Counted from the stretch's first letter, positions 52,804 to 62,266 are shown. The stretch is 64,000 nt of DNA from Alistipes sp. (GCA_017531305.1 JAFXLG010000013.1:1-64000), one strand, 5' to 3'. The notes: generated by a model from the letters alone, not told the origin. A program made the numbers and translations.

Positions 52804-54264
52804 ATGAAACGACTGATATTATTACTTCTGGCGATTGGAGTCTGCTGTTCGGCTACGGCAAAGGTTGTTTTGCCAAAAGTGCTGGGCAGTAATATGGTTC
52901 TGCAACAGAGTACTGAGATTGAACTCTGGGGTAAGGCGGAGGCTATGAAGCGAGTTACGGTGGAGCTATCGTGGATGAAGTCTAAAATCAAGACACAAGC
53001 CGACTCCAATGGTGATTGGTCAGTGAAGGTGCAGACCCCCAAAGGATCTTTTGATAAACATACGATTACGTTCTCAGATGGCGAGCAGGTGCGATTGGAG
53101 AATGTGATGGTAGGAGATGTTTGGGTGTGTGCAGGTCAGAGTAATATGGAGATGACGGTCCGCGGTTTTGATAGTCAGCCTGTGGAGAATTCGCTCGATT
53201 ATATTCTTCAGGCGGGTAAGATGGCAGACCACATCCGTATGTTTGATGTGATGAATCATCGCTCCTATCAGCAGGAACTGTGGGATTGCGTTGGCGGAGA
53301 GTGGCAGCAGGCATCTTCCGAGAGTGTGGCTTCGACCTCGGCTACGGCATATTTCTTTGCCTACAATCTCGCCGAGCAGATGCCATATCCGATAGGTATC
53401 ATAACCGCCGATTGGGGCGGTTCTCGCGTGGAGTCGTGGATGCCGATGAAGGCGCTGGAGGATATTCTGACAAAAGAGCAGATCGAGCACAAGCATACGT
53501 TACATTATATTAAGCCTACAGATCTCTATTGTGGCATGATTGCTCCTATTAAAAGGTTTAAGGCGCGAGGTTTTATATGGTATCAGGGTGAAGCAAATCT
53601 TGGTTATCAGAGTTTGGATTATCTGGGCGACATAGACCATTATGATATAATGCTCAAGCGCATGGTGGAGCAATGGCGCGAGGATTGGGGCGATAAGGAG
53701 AGTGAGATGCCTTTCTATTATGTGATGATTGCTCCGTTCTACTATTGTAATACGTTTAAGGATACCACTTTGCCTCTGTTTATCGAGTGTCAGCAACGTG
53801 CATTAAGCATTATTCCCAATAGCGGCATGGCTTCTACTACCGATCTTGGTGAGGCGACATGTATTCATCCTGCCAAAAAGTTCGAGGTGGGACAACGCTT
53901 GGCTGCTTTGGCTCTGGCGCAGACCTATGGCTTCAAAGGCTATGAGCCTAATGCTCCAATGTATGAATCACATGTGGTCAAGGATGGCAAGATTGAGGTT
54001 AAGATGAAGAACGCTCCCGAAGGTCTTGTACCAAGATATGGCACTCAGGTGACAGGATTCAGAATCGCTGGCGGGGATCGAGTATTCCATGAGGCTCAGG
54101 CAACGATAAAGGGCGGCGTGGTTACCGTTTGGAGTGATCAGGTCAAGGAGCCTGTGGCGGTACGTTATTGTTTTCATAATGTGCCCGATGGGGGTAATCT
54201 GAAGAGTATGTATGGATTGCCTGCCATACCGTTTAGGACAGATAGATGGAACGATATAAAATAA
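52804..54264 (+). CDS. Secreted sialate O-acetylesterase-like protein, copy 1
   Basis: A signal peptide (LILLLLAIGVCCSATA) is followed by an SGNH/SASA esterase of 486 residues. The nucleophile Ser is in WVCAGQSNMEM (about residue 115) and the catalytic His probably in EATCIHPAKKFEVGQRLA. An N-terminal beta domain starts KVVLPKVLGSNMVLQQ. SASA enzymes remove acetyl groups from sialic acid or from plant polysaccharides such as xylan; the target is not resolved. It is a paralogue of the next gene. Confidence 0.87.
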   Translation: MKRLILLLLAIGVCCSATAKVVLPKVLGSNMVLQQSTEIELWGKAEAMKRVTVELSWMKSKIKTQADSNGDWSVKVQTPKGSFDKHTITFSDGEQVRLENVMVGDVWVCAGQSNMEMTVRGFDSQPVENSLDYILQAGKMADHIRMFDVMNHRSYQQELWDCVGGEWQQASSESVASTSATAYFFAYNLAEQMPYPIGIITADWGGSRVESWMPMKALEDILTKEQIEHKHTLHYIKPTDLYCGMIAPIKRFKARGFIWYQGEANLGYQSLDYLGDIDHYDIMLKRMVEQWREDWGDKESEMPFYYVMIAPFYYCNTFKDTTLPLFIECQQRALSIIPNSGMASTTDLGEATCIHPAKKFEVGQRLAALALAQTYGFKGYEPNAPMYESHVVKDGKIEVKMKNAPEGLVPRYGTQVTGFRIAGGDRVFHEAQATIKGGVVTVWSDQVKEPVAVRYCFHNVPDGGNLKSMYGLPAIPFRTDRWNDIK

Positions 54265-54284
54265 CCTGATAAATTTTAATTAAG

Positions 54285-55724
54285 ATGAAAAAACTTCTAT
54301 TATTAGTTGCCGCAATGTGCTTTGCCTATGGTGCATCGGCAAAAGTTGTTTTGCCTAAAATTTTGGGTAGCAATATGGTGATTCAGCAGCAGACTGATGT
54401 TAATATCTGGGGTATGGCAGATGCTGGTAAGAAGGTGACTGTCACAGTGTCATGGAGCAAGCAGAAGGCTCAGGCTGTTGCCGATAAGGATGGTCATTGG
54501 GCAGTCAAGGTTGCTACACCAAAGGGCTCGTTTGATCCTCAGACAATCACCATCAGCGATGGCGATGTTATTAAATTAGAGAATATCCTAATCGGCGATG
54601 TGTGGGTGTCATCGGGTCAGAGTAACATGGAGATGCCTATGAAGGGCTTTGGTCGTCAGCCCGTGGAGAAGTCTTTGGAGTATATCATCGAAAGCGGTAA
54701 GTTTAAGGATAAGATCCGTATGTTTACCGTAACTCGTAACCGTTCGTTCGAGAAGGATGAGTGGGATTGCAAGGGCGGCGAGTGGCAATGTGCTTCGCCT
54801 AAGGCTACAGCAGATATGTCGGCTACTACATACTTCTTTGCGCGCAACATTATTGATAACGTAGATTTCCCTATCGGTATCGTCACATCGAATTGGGGTG
54901 GTACTCGTATCGAGTCATGGATGCCTAAGCAGGCTTTGATTGATGTGTTGGCTGAGGATGGATATGAGGCAGCTCAGAAAAAGCACAGCATTAAGCCTAC
55001 TGAGCTATACTGCGCTATGTTGGCTCCTATCTGCCAGTTCAATGCCAAGGGATTCTTGTGGTATCAGGGATGCTCAAACTTAGCTGATGTGGATACATAC
55101 GATAAGTTGCAGGCTCGCATGGTTAAGCAGTGGCGCGAGGATTGGGGCGACAAGGAGAATAAGATGCCTTTCTATTTTGTGATGATCGCGCCATACTCTT
55201 ACGGTGATTCAAACGCTATCTCTTATCCTCGTTTTGTGGAGACTCAGGTGCGTTCTCTGTCGTTGATTCCTAATTCAGGTATGGCGGCAACAACAGATGC
55301 TGGTATGGAGACTTGTATCCACCCAGCTCAGAAGTTGGAGGTAGGTCAGCGTCTGGCAGCTTTGGCATTGGTCGAGACCTATGGTCATGGTGGTTTCGAG
55401 CATAAGGCTCCTCAGTATGCTAAGCACGAGATCAAGGATGGTAAAGTGACTATCTGGTTCAAGGATGCGGGTATGGGTCTTTATCCTTGGTATGATCAGC
55501 CTGTTGCAGGCTTCGAGATTGCAGGTGCCGACAAGAAGTTCTATCCAGCCGAGGCACGCACCGTTGCCAATGACCGCGTATCGGTTTGGTCAGCTCAGGT
55601 AAAGGAGCCTGTTGCCGTACGTTACGCTTTCCGTAACTATATGAAGGCTACTCCAAATCTGAAGAATATGTATAATATCCCTGTTGTTCCATTCCGCACA
55701 GATGATTGGAACGATGTGAGATAA
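54285..55724 (+). CDS. Secreted sialate O-acetylesterase-like protein, copy 2
   Basis: This 479-residue paralogue of the preceding gene keeps the same plan: signal peptide, KVVLPKILGSNMVIQQ, Ser in WVSSGQSNMEM, His in METCIHPAQKLEVGQRLA. The copies clearly share an origin but differ in many surface positions and in the 190-225 region. They lie 20 bases apart and share the terminator at 55753. Different acetylated substrates are plausible. Confidence 0.87.
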   Translation: MKKLLLLVAAMCFAYGASAKVVLPKILGSNMVIQQQTDVNIWGMADAGKKVTVTVSWSKQKAQAVADKDGHWAVKVATPKGSFDPQTITISDGDVIKLENILIGDVWVSSGQSNMEMPMKGFGRQPVEKSLEYIIESGKFKDKIRMFTVTRNRSFEKDEWDCKGGEWQCASPKATADMSATTYFFARNIIDNVDFPIGIVTSNWGGTRIESWMPKQALIDVLAEDGYEAAQKKHSIKPTELYCAMLAPICQFNAKGFLWYQGCSNLADVDTYDKLQARMVKQWREDWGDKENKMPFYFVMIAPYSYGDSNAISYPRFVETQVRSLSLIPNSGMAATTDAGMETCIHPAQKLEVGQRLAALALVETYGHGGFEHKAPQYAKHEIKDGKVTIWFKDAGMGLYPWYDQPVAGFEIAGADKKFYPAEARTVANDRVSVWSAQVKEPVAVRYAFRNYMKATPNLKNMYNIPVVPFRTDDWNDVR

Positions 55725-55752
55725 TTCTCTGTAAGAGGAGATATCTATTATT

Positions 55753-55780
55753 CGGCTATCGCGCAAGTTCGCGGTAGCCG
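55753..55780 (+). terminator. Terminator of the esterase pair
   Basis: An 11-bp stem (CGGCTATCGCG / CGCGGTAGCCG, one wobble pair) with a 6-base loop, then TTTTTTG. Confidence 0.9.
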
Positions 55781-55884
55781 TTTTTTGTTTGCCGTGAGTA
55801 GCTTAAGCAGTGTATAATATGTAAATTTGTATCATATTTTATAATAAATTAGCGGTATAGTCGTTAAAAATAAAAAAATATGTG

Positions 55885-55892
55885 TAATTTTG
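55885..55892 (+). promoter_or_regulatory. Candidate -7 element for bamD
   Basis: TAATTTTG about 40 bases upstream of bamD; the upstream TTG is not clear. Confidence 0.4.
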
Positions 55893-55932
55893 CACGATTA
55901 ATACCCTGCGATGGAGCAGTAATATGGTCAAT

Positions 55933-56745
55933 ATGAAACAAAAATTATCATTTATTGTAGCTTTTGCTTTCTTGTTAGCTGTCTTCTCTGGATGTTCGAG
56001 CGTCCAGAAGGTGATCAGTACGGGAGATTATGACTTAATCTTCGATCGAGGTATAGTCTATTACGAGGCTGGCAAGTGGACTAAGGCATTGGCTCTGTTT
56101 GAGAATTGCGAAGGATACTATAAAGGTACTACAAAAGAGGATACGGTAGCTTTTTATCGAGCAAGATGTTATTTTAAGGATCACGACTATGCGACAGCAT
56201 CGGAGCTTTTCGATGAGTTCCGCCGTACGTTCAACCGCAGTGCTTTCTTGGAGCAGGCGGAGGCTATGTATGCCATCTGTCTGTATGATATGTGTCCTGA
56301 TCCTGAGCGCGATCAGTCGCTTACGACCAACGCTATTATCGCTATCTCGGAGTTTATGTCACACTATCCCGATAGTGAGCAGTTTGTGCTGTTTCAGGAT
56401 ATGGCGAATGATTTGAGATGGCGTCTTTGCGAGAAGGCATATCTGAATGCTTACACCTATTATAAGATAGAGCGTTATAATTCGGCTATCATCGCCTTCC
56501 GTAATGCTTTGTCGAAGCATCCAGACTCTCATCGCCGCGAGGATGTGATGTATTATATCGTAATGTCGGGATATAAGCTGGCTGCCAACTCAGTGGAGGA
56601 GAAGCAGCTTGAGCGATATATGTCGATGCTCGACTCATATTACTCATTTGTCATGGAGTATCCTGAGTCGAAGTATAAGGAGGATTTAGAGAAGTGCGCC
56701 GAAGAGGCTAAGCTCTATATCGAGAAGAATAAGCAAGAGGAGTAA
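55933..56745 (+). CDS. bamD: Outer-membrane assembly lipoprotein BamD
   Basis: The lipobox AVFSGC (Cys about residue 20) marks a lipoprotein; the mature part has TPR-type helical repeats (for example YEAGKWTKALALFENC, YATASELFDEFRRTF, YNSAIIAFRNALSKHPDS) typical of BamD/YfiO. BamD is an essential part of the machine that inserts beta-barrel proteins into the outer membrane. I use ATG 55933; a further ATG at 55924 would add three residues. Neighbours rpoZ, coaBC and recN are a common Bacteroidetes housekeeping order. Confidence 0.9.
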   Translation: MKQKLSFIVAFAFLLAVFSGCSSVQKVISTGDYDLIFDRGIVYYEAGKWTKALALFENCEGYYKGTTKEDTVAFYRARCYFKDHDYATASELFDEFRRTFNRSAFLEQAEAMYAICLYDMCPDPERDQSLTTNAIIAISEFMSHYPDSEQFVLFQDMANDLRWRLCEKAYLNAYTYYKIERYNSAIIAFRNALSKHPDSHRREDVMYYIVMSGYKLAANSVEEKQLERYMSMLDSYYSFVMEYPESKYKEDLEKCAEEAKLYIEKNKQEE

Positions 56746-56776
56746 TTAAGTGCAAGTAAGATAAATATATAGTAAG

Positions 56777-57088
56777 ATGGAGATCAAGAAGAACATTCCC
56801 AACAACACAGTGACTCGTAAACTTGTCGATTTGGATAAGGATACAGGTAACATCTATGAGAGCATCAACATTATAGCTCGCCGTGCAAATCAGATTTCAT
56901 CTGAGCTTAAGTCGGAGCTTAACCGTAAGTTGGCTGATTTCTCATCACCAACCGACACTATGGAGGAGACTTTCGAGAACCGTGAGCAGATCGAGATCTC
57001 ACGCTACTACGAGCGTCTTCCAAAGCCTGTTATCATCGCTACCGAGGAGTTCCTCGATGATGAGGTGTACTACCGCAAGGGCGAGTAG
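56777..57088 (+). CDS. rpoZ: RNA polymerase omega subunit (RpoZ/Rpb6-like)
   Basis: This protein (103 residues) has the Bacteroidetes omega pattern: an N-terminal segment TVTRKLVDLDKDTGNIYESINIIARRANQI followed by KSELNRKLADFSS and an acidic tail, PVIIATEEFLDDEVYYRKGE. Omega helps assemble RNA polymerase by binding the beta-prime subunit. It lies between bamD (31 bases) and coaBC, consistent with a housekeeping operon. Confidence 0.85.
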   Translation: MEIKKNIPNNTVTRKLVDLDKDTGNIYESINIIARRANQISSELKSELNRKLADFSSPTDTMEETFENREQIEISRYYERLPKPVIIATEEFLDDEVYYRKGE

Positions 57089-57100
57089 TTAATCTGTATT

Positions 57101-57177
57101 TCGAGGGGGGGGGAGAAAAAGGAGCAACTGCGAGCATTGTCTAAAGAAAGGGCTTGGAGCAGTATGCTCGACACCTC
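57101..57177 (+). other. Potentially structured rpoZ-coaBC spacer with a G9 run
   Basis: TCGAGG and CCTCGA, and inside them CGAGCAT and ATGCTCG, can pair to give nested stems across about 75 bases. A run of nine Gs (57105-57113) sits in the left arm. Function unknown; no small gene is visible. Confidence 0.3.
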
Positions 57178-57212
57178 GAGAAGAGTAGGCTAAGGCTGAG
57201 CCTTCATATTTA

Positions 57213-58433
57213 ATGGAAAGTATGTTGAAGGGCAAACATATTATTTTAGGAGTTACGGGTAGCATAGCCGCTTATAAGTCGGCTGTGCTTTGCCGTTTAT
57301 TGGTGAGTGCAGGAGCCGAGGTTAAAGTCGTTATGACCAATCTGGCTAAGCAGTTCATCACGCCATTGACGATGGCGACCGTATCGAAGAATCCTATCTT
57401 GGTGGATTTCTTTAATCCAGAGAATGGAGAGTGGAATTCTCACGTCAAGTTGGGCGAGTGGGCAGATCTGTATCTTATAGCCCCTGCTTCGGCAAACACC
57501 ATGGCAAAGATGGCTGCAGGCGTAGCCGATAATCTTTTGCTAACGACCTATCTCTCGGCGCGTTGCCCTGTGGCGGTAGCTCCAGCGATGGATCTGGATA
57601 TGTACGCACACGTTGCAACACAACGCAACATGGAGCAGCTCAAGCAGGATGGTGTGCATATCATCGAGCCTGGGTCGGGTTTCTTGGCGAGCGGATTGAT
57701 CGGCAAAGGACGCATGGCAGAGCCTCAGGATATTGTTGAGGCAGTGGAGGCTATCTTTGCATCGGAAACCACAAATCACCAAAAAAAAAAGAGTTTAGAG
57801 GGTAAGCGTTTTCTGGTAACGGCAGGCGCGACCATAGAACCAATAGATCCCGTGAGATTCATCTCGAATCACTCATCGGGTAAGATGGGCTATGCCGTAG
57901 CCGAATCGTTGGCAAAGCGTGGCGCAGAGGTGGTGCTGGTCAGCGGACGTACCGCGTTGGAGAAGCCTCAAGGCGTGGAGTGTGTAGATGTCCTTTCGGC
58001 AGAGGAGATGTTTGAGGCGTGTGTGGAGCGTTTTTCAAAGATGGATGGCGCGGTTATGTGTGCCGCTGTGGCGGATTATACACCTCAGGTGGTTGCCCAA
58101 GATAAGATAAAAAAGAACGATGATGATATGTCAATCGCGCTTAAGCGTACCCGAGATATTGCAGCCCATCTGGGACAGCATAAACGCGAAGGTCAGGTGC
58201 TGGTTGGCTTTGCTATGGAGACCGAGAATGAGGAACAGAATGCCACAGGTAAGTTGGCGAAAAAGAATCTGGATTTCATCGTTATGAACTCACTCAGAAA
58301 AGAGGGTGCAGGTTTTCGTGGCGATACCAATATCGTTTCGCTGATAGATAGCCATGAGAAGGTGGATTTGCCATTGATGAGCAAGGCGGATGTGGCAGAA
58401 CGTATTGTAGATAAGATAGAGAGTTTTTTGTAG
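57213..58433 (+). CDS. coaBC: Bifunctional phosphopantothenoylcysteine decarboxylase/phosphopantothenate-cysteine ligase
   Basis: CoaBC carries out two steps of coenzyme A synthesis. The N-terminal CoaC domain (to about residue 185) has the flavoprotein start ILGVTGSIAAYKSA, the conserved APAMDLDMY and LASGLIGKGRMAEP. The C-terminal CoaB domain has KRFLVTAGATIEPIDPVRFISNHSSGKMG and CAAVADYTP, with KIKKN near the active site. The linker between the domains is coded by A10 (57781-57790), a possible slippage site: a shift of one base either way meets a stop within a few codons. The GTP/ATP-type ligase site looks complete. Confidence 0.95.
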   Translation: MESMLKGKHIILGVTGSIAAYKSAVLCRLLVSAGAEVKVVMTNLAKQFITPLTMATVSKNPILVDFFNPENGEWNSHVKLGEWADLYLIAPASANTMAKMAAGVADNLLLTTYLSARCPVAVAPAMDLDMYAHVATQRNMEQLKQDGVHIIEPGSGFLASGLIGKGRMAEPQDIVEAVEAIFASETTNHQKKKSLEGKRFLVTAGATIEPIDPVRFISNHSSGKMGYAVAESLAKRGAEVVLVSGRTALEKPQGVECVDVLSAEEMFEACVERFSKMDGAVMCAAVADYTPQVVAQDKIKKNDDDMSIALKRTRDIAAHLGQHKREGQVLVGFAMETENEEQNATGKLAKKNLDFIVMNSLRKEGAGFRGDTNIVSLIDSHEKVDLPLMSKADVAERIVDKIESFL

Positions 58434-58436
58434 CCT

Positions 58437-60080
58437 ATGTTGTGTCGTCTCAGAGTTGAGAATTATGCGTTGATCGATAGATTGGATATGGAGCTCGATA
58501 AGCACCTCAATATCATTACGGGTGAAACGGGAGCTGGTAAATCTATCTTGCTGGGGGCGTTGGGACTCTTGTTGGGTAATAAGAACGAGAGTGGAACGAT
58601 CCACGATGAGTCACGCAGTTGTATCATCGAGGGCGAGTTCGATCTGAGCGGATACGATTTGGAATCGTTCTTTGAGGAGAATGATCTGGATTATGAGGAG
58701 CAATGTGTCATCAGACGTATGATCCTGCCATCGGGTAAGAGTCGTTCGTTTGTCAATGATTTGCCCATGCAACTAAGCCTGCTCAAGGAGTTGGGATACA
58801 GATTGATTGATATTCACTCCCAGCATCGTAATATGCTCCTTTCCGATGAGCAGTTCCGCACAGCGGCGGTAGATACCATTGCAGGATCGAAGCCAAAGGT
58901 GAGAGAATATCAGCAGATTTATGCGCTTTTGCGCTCGGCGGAGCGAGAGTTGGAGCGTATGCAGAGTGAGGCTGAGGCTTTACGCAAGGATGAGGAGTGG
59001 CTTCGCTTTCAGGTGGCAGAATTTGATGCGGTGGCATTGAAGCAGGGTGAGCTAAAGGATGCGGAAGAGGAGCTTAAGGTATTGGAGAATGCCGATCAGA
59101 TAGGCGAGGCACTTATCTCGTTTAGAAATGCACTCGATGCCGAACAGGTGGGAGTATTGGAGCAGTTGGGCTTGGCTCAGAACTCCTTTGCGCGACTTGC
59201 GGATGGTTATCCGTTGGGAGTGGAGTTTTCGGAGCGTATCCGTTCGGTTGTAGCTGAGCTAAAGGATCTTGGGCGTACTGCAACCGATCAGAGCGAGAGG
59301 ATTGAGGCTGATCCTGAGCGTTTGCAGAAGCTAACAGATAGGGTCAATCTCATATATTCGATGTGCCATAAGCATCATGTACAGGATCTCGATGAGTTGC
59401 TTGCAAAGGGGCAGGAGTTGTCGGAGCAGTTGAATGCCATTACACATAGCGATGAGAATATACTTCAGCAAAAAGCAAAAATCAACGAATTGCGCACTCA
59501 AGCCCGTTGCGTAGCAGAGGAGATTCACTCGATGCGCGTGGAGGCGGCAGGCGAGATTTCGAAGCATATCGAAGCAACCTTGTCGCATTTGGGTATGCCT
59601 CAGGTGAAGTTTGTGGTTGAGGTAGAGTCTCAAGAGGAGTTACTTGCTACGGGATGCGACAAAATCAGATTTATGTTCTCTGCCAACGAAAAGGTTGTGG
59701 CTCAGGCTGTCGAGAAGGTGGCTTCGGGTGGTGAGATTTCGCGAGTGATGTTGGCTCTAAAGGCTTTGTTGGCTTCAAAATCTAAGTTGCCTACCATTAT
59801 TTTCGATGAGATTGATACAGGTGTGTCTGGACGTATTGCCGATGCGATGGGTGAGATTATCGAGTCTCTTTCTAAAAATATGCAGGTGGTGTCGATTACC
59901 CATTTGCCACAGGTAGCATCTAAGGGCGAGAGCCATTTCGTAGTATATAAGCAGGATAGTGTGACCAATATAGCTCGTTTGGATGAGGGTGAGCGAGTAG
60001 AGGAGATTGCCAAGATGTTGTCTGGTAGTCAAGTCTCGAAGGCAGCGTTGGAGCAGGCTCGATTGCTTCTGGGTAAGTAA
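58437..60080 (+). CDS. recN: DNA repair protein RecN
   Basis: RecN is an SMC-like ATPase that acts in double-strand break repair. Walker A GETGAGKSILLGALG (about residues 29-43), a long coiled coil through the centre (for example ELERMQSEAEALRKDEEWL), ABC signature SGGEISRVMLALKALL and Walker B IIFDEIDTGVSG are all present. Length (547) is normal. It begins 3 bases after coaBC and is probably cotranscribed with it. Confidence 0.96.
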   Translation: MLCRLRVENYALIDRLDMELDKHLNIITGETGAGKSILLGALGLLLGNKNESGTIHDESRSCIIEGEFDLSGYDLESFFEENDLDYEEQCVIRRMILPSGKSRSFVNDLPMQLSLLKELGYRLIDIHSQHRNMLLSDEQFRTAAVDTIAGSKPKVREYQQIYALLRSAERELERMQSEAEALRKDEEWLRFQVAEFDAVALKQGELKDAEEELKVLENADQIGEALISFRNALDAEQVGVLEQLGLAQNSFARLADGYPLGVEFSERIRSVVAELKDLGRTATDQSERIEADPERLQKLTDRVNLIYSMCHKHHVQDLDELLAKGQELSEQLNAITHSDENILQQKAKINELRTQARCVAEEIHSMRVEAAGEISKHIEATLSHLGMPQVKFVVEVESQEELLATGCDKIRFMFSANEKVVAQAVEKVASGGEISRVMLALKALLASKSKLPTIIFDEIDTGVSGRIADAMGEIIESLSKNMQVVSITHLPQVASKGESHFVVYKQDSVTNIARLDEGERVEEIAKMLSGSQVSKAALEQARLLLGK

Positions 60081-60107
60081 ATCAGGAATACTTAAAACTT
60101 AACAAAT

Positions 60108-61253
60108 ATGAAAAAACTACTACTTTTTTGTGCAATTATTTCGGCTTTGATGCTCTCCTCGTGTAACGAACAGCAGGGCTTGAAATCAGATTTGAAGAAG
60201 GCTCTGAAGGTTGCTGTCGAGCAGAATAAGCAGCAAGCTGTGCGTATGTCGGGCTTTACCAACAAGTTCCCACGTACGTATGAGAAGGGTGAAGTGAAAT
60301 TTACCAATGTTCATGGCTGGGTGAGTGGCTTTTTCCCTGGCTCGTTGTGGTTGTTGTATGAGCATACGGGCGATAAGGAGCTGAAGGCGTATGCCGAGAA
60401 GTTTACTCGATGGTTGGAGCCATTGAAGGATTATCGCGGCACTCACGATTTGGGATTCATGGTCTTTTGTTCGTATGGTAATGCCTATCGTTTGACAGGC
60501 GATGAGTATTATAAGGATATTATAATGAAGGCTTCAGCCTCTTTGGCTACCCGTTTTAACGAGCAGGTGGGCTGTATCCGTTCGTGGAATACGGGACGTA
60601 AGGAGAATCCTGAGCTGGACTATATGGTCATCATTGATAACATGATGAATCTTGAGATGCTGGAGTGGGCTGGTTATAGCGACATAGCTCGCAAACACGC
60701 CGATACAACTATCAAGAATCACTTCCGCGAGGATAACAGCTCATACCATGTGGTGGCTTATAATGAGCTTACGGGCGATATCGTTGAGAAGCGTACTGCA
60801 CAAGGTCGTCACGATGAGTCGGCTTGGTCGCGCGGTCAGTCATGGGGCTTGTATGGATATACGATGATGTATCGAGTGACAGGCGAGCAGCGATATTTGG
60901 ATCAGGCGATAAAGATTGCCGAGTATCTTATCCCACGTTTGCCAGAGGATTCAATCCCTAATTGGGATTACGATGCAGAGGAGCTTTCGAAGGACTCTTC
61001 GGCAGGAGCTATCATGGCATCGGCACTTATTGAGCTTTATACCATCACCAAGAATGAGAATTATCTTGCTGTTGCTGAGCGTCAACTCCGTTCGCTCTGC
61101 TCGGAAGAGTATTTTGCTGCGTTGGGCGAGAATGGAAACTTCCTGCTCAAGCATGGCGTAGGTCACTACTTGGCAAACTCGGAGGTTGATGTTCCACTCT
61201 CGTATGGCGATTATTACTTTATCGAGGCTGCAATGAGATATTTAGCTTTGTAG
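60108..61253 (+). CDS. Lipoprotein glycoside hydrolase family 88 (unsaturated glucuronyl hydrolase)
   Basis: A lipobox (ALMLSSC, Cys about residue 22) suggests outer-membrane anchoring. The (alpha/alpha)6 barrel of 381 residues has the GH88 features: catalytic Asp segments in GTHDLGFMVFCSYG and VIIDNMMNLEMLEWAG, and DESAWSRGQSWGLYGYTMMYRVTG. The enzyme removes the unsaturated uronic acid left by polysaccharide lyases acting on pectin or glycosaminoglycans. No lyase gene is adjacent, so the source polysaccharide is not known. Confidence 0.88.
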   Translation: MKKLLLFCAIISALMLSSCNEQQGLKSDLKKALKVAVEQNKQQAVRMSGFTNKFPRTYEKGEVKFTNVHGWVSGFFPGSLWLLYEHTGDKELKAYAEKFTRWLEPLKDYRGTHDLGFMVFCSYGNAYRLTGDEYYKDIIMKASASLATRFNEQVGCIRSWNTGRKENPELDYMVIIDNMMNLEMLEWAGYSDIARKHADTTIKNHFREDNSSYHVVAYNELTGDIVEKRTAQGRHDESAWSRGQSWGLYGYTMMYRVTGEQRYLDQAIKIAEYLIPRLPEDSIPNWDYDAEELSKDSSAGAIMASALIELYTITKNENYLAVAERQLRSLCSEEYFAALGENGNFLLKHGVGHYLANSEVDVPLSYGDYYFIEAAMRYLAL

Positions 61254-61286
61254 TATCGGACGTTTATATACGATCTGATAGTATAG

Positions 61287-61314
61287 CGGCTGTCCAATAT
61301 TTGTTGGACAGCCG
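61287..61314 (+). terminator. Terminator of the GH88 gene
   Basis: A perfect 11-bp stem (CGGCTGTCCAA and its complement) around TATTTG, followed by TTCTTTTTT. Confidence 0.9.
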
Positions 61315-61444
61315 TTCTTTTTTGTATATTCAGAATTATCCTTTTTGTGTCGAAAGTAGTGATTTATCCGCATGATAGTGTTGCAAATGGCTCTCTGAGT
61401 GGTCTAAAAGTGGAAAGTTGGAATTTTTTTGTTTTCACGATTTG

Positions 61445-61452
61445 TATATTTG
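61445..61452 (+). promoter_or_regulatory. Candidate -7 element for the LPS-kinase-like gene
   Basis: TATATTTG about 62 bases upstream of the start; TTG spacing is off. Confidence 0.35.
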
Positions 61453-61513
61453 CTGTGTGGCATCTCTTTTTAGAGTACGCTTTCGATGTTATGTGATATG
61501 ATTTACAACCGAA

Positions 61514-62266
61514 ATGAAAAGTGTTATTAGCCCCAAATATAGTGTGTTGCAAGAGTTTGTTAATAATTTGCCTACTGAATTTGACAAACTAAAGGAGTAT
61601 GAATTGCTGCGCGATGGACGCAATAGAATTGTAAAATGTCATGTGGAAGGATACTCTCTGGTGATTAAGAGTTATGGCAAACCCTCGATAATAAATAGCC
61701 TGATATACGGCAAAATAAGGCGTAGCAAAGCCATGCGAGCCTATTATAATGCACTTCGATTGTTGGAGCTTGGGATTGGAACTCCCGAACCTGTGGCGGC
61801 AATGGATGTGTTTAAAAACGGGATGTTGGAGCGAAGTTTTTTCGTGTCGCTATGCTCCGAGTTGATACCCTTGCCCACCAAAGCACCATACTGTCATAAG
61901 GATTTCTGTGATATGCTTGACCATTTGGCTGAATTTATTATGCGTATGCATGATTGTGGAGTAATGCACAATGATCTTAATCCTTCAAATATCCTGTATG
62001 GCAGAGGCGAAGATGGCAGCTATGAGTTTCATCTTGTCGATAATAATCGTATAAGATTCAAAAAAGCCTTATCGATGCGCGACAGACTAAATGATCTGCG
62101 TCACTTCTCAAGTGATGATATGCCATATCTGTGTATGTTGCATCGCTATGCCACATTGGCAAATCGGGAGCAAAGGGATGCAATAGAGTTAAGAGGTGTG
62201 GCAGCCAGATTTATACTACTCAAACAGCATAATATGAAGATGTTGCTGAAAAGTAAGTTGAGATAA
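61514..62266 (+). CDS. Lipopolysaccharide kinase-like (Kdo/WaaP) protein
   Basis: A protein-kinase-like fold of 250 residues. The catalytic loop HDCGVMHNDLNPSNILYGR (Asp about residue 157) and the metal-binding HLVDNNRIRF, where Asp-Asn-Asn replaces Asp-Phe-Gly, match the WaaP/KdkA family that phosphorylates lipid A core sugars. The N-terminal YSLVIKSYG contributes the ATP-anchoring Lys. It ends 19 bases before tatA. No signal peptide; a cytoplasmic-face role in lipopolysaccharide core modification is inferred. Confidence 0.85.
   Translation: MKSVISPKYSVLQEFVNNLPTEFDKLKEYELLRDGRNRIVKCHVEGYSLVIKSYGKPSIINSLIYGKIRRSKAMRAYYNALRLLELGIGTPEPVAAMDVFKNGMLERSFFVSLCSELIPLPTKAPYCHKDFCDMLDHLAEFIMRMHDCGVMHNDLNPSNILYGRGEDGSYEFHLVDNNRIRFKKALSMRDRLNDLRHFSSDDMPYLCMLHRYATLANREQRDAIELRGVAARFILLKQHNMKMLLKSKLR

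Noticed and set aside
52804..55724. Sialic-acid utilisation locus
   Set aside because: No nan genes are present, and SASA-type esterases also act on plant polysaccharides, so a sialic-acid label would go beyond the evidence.
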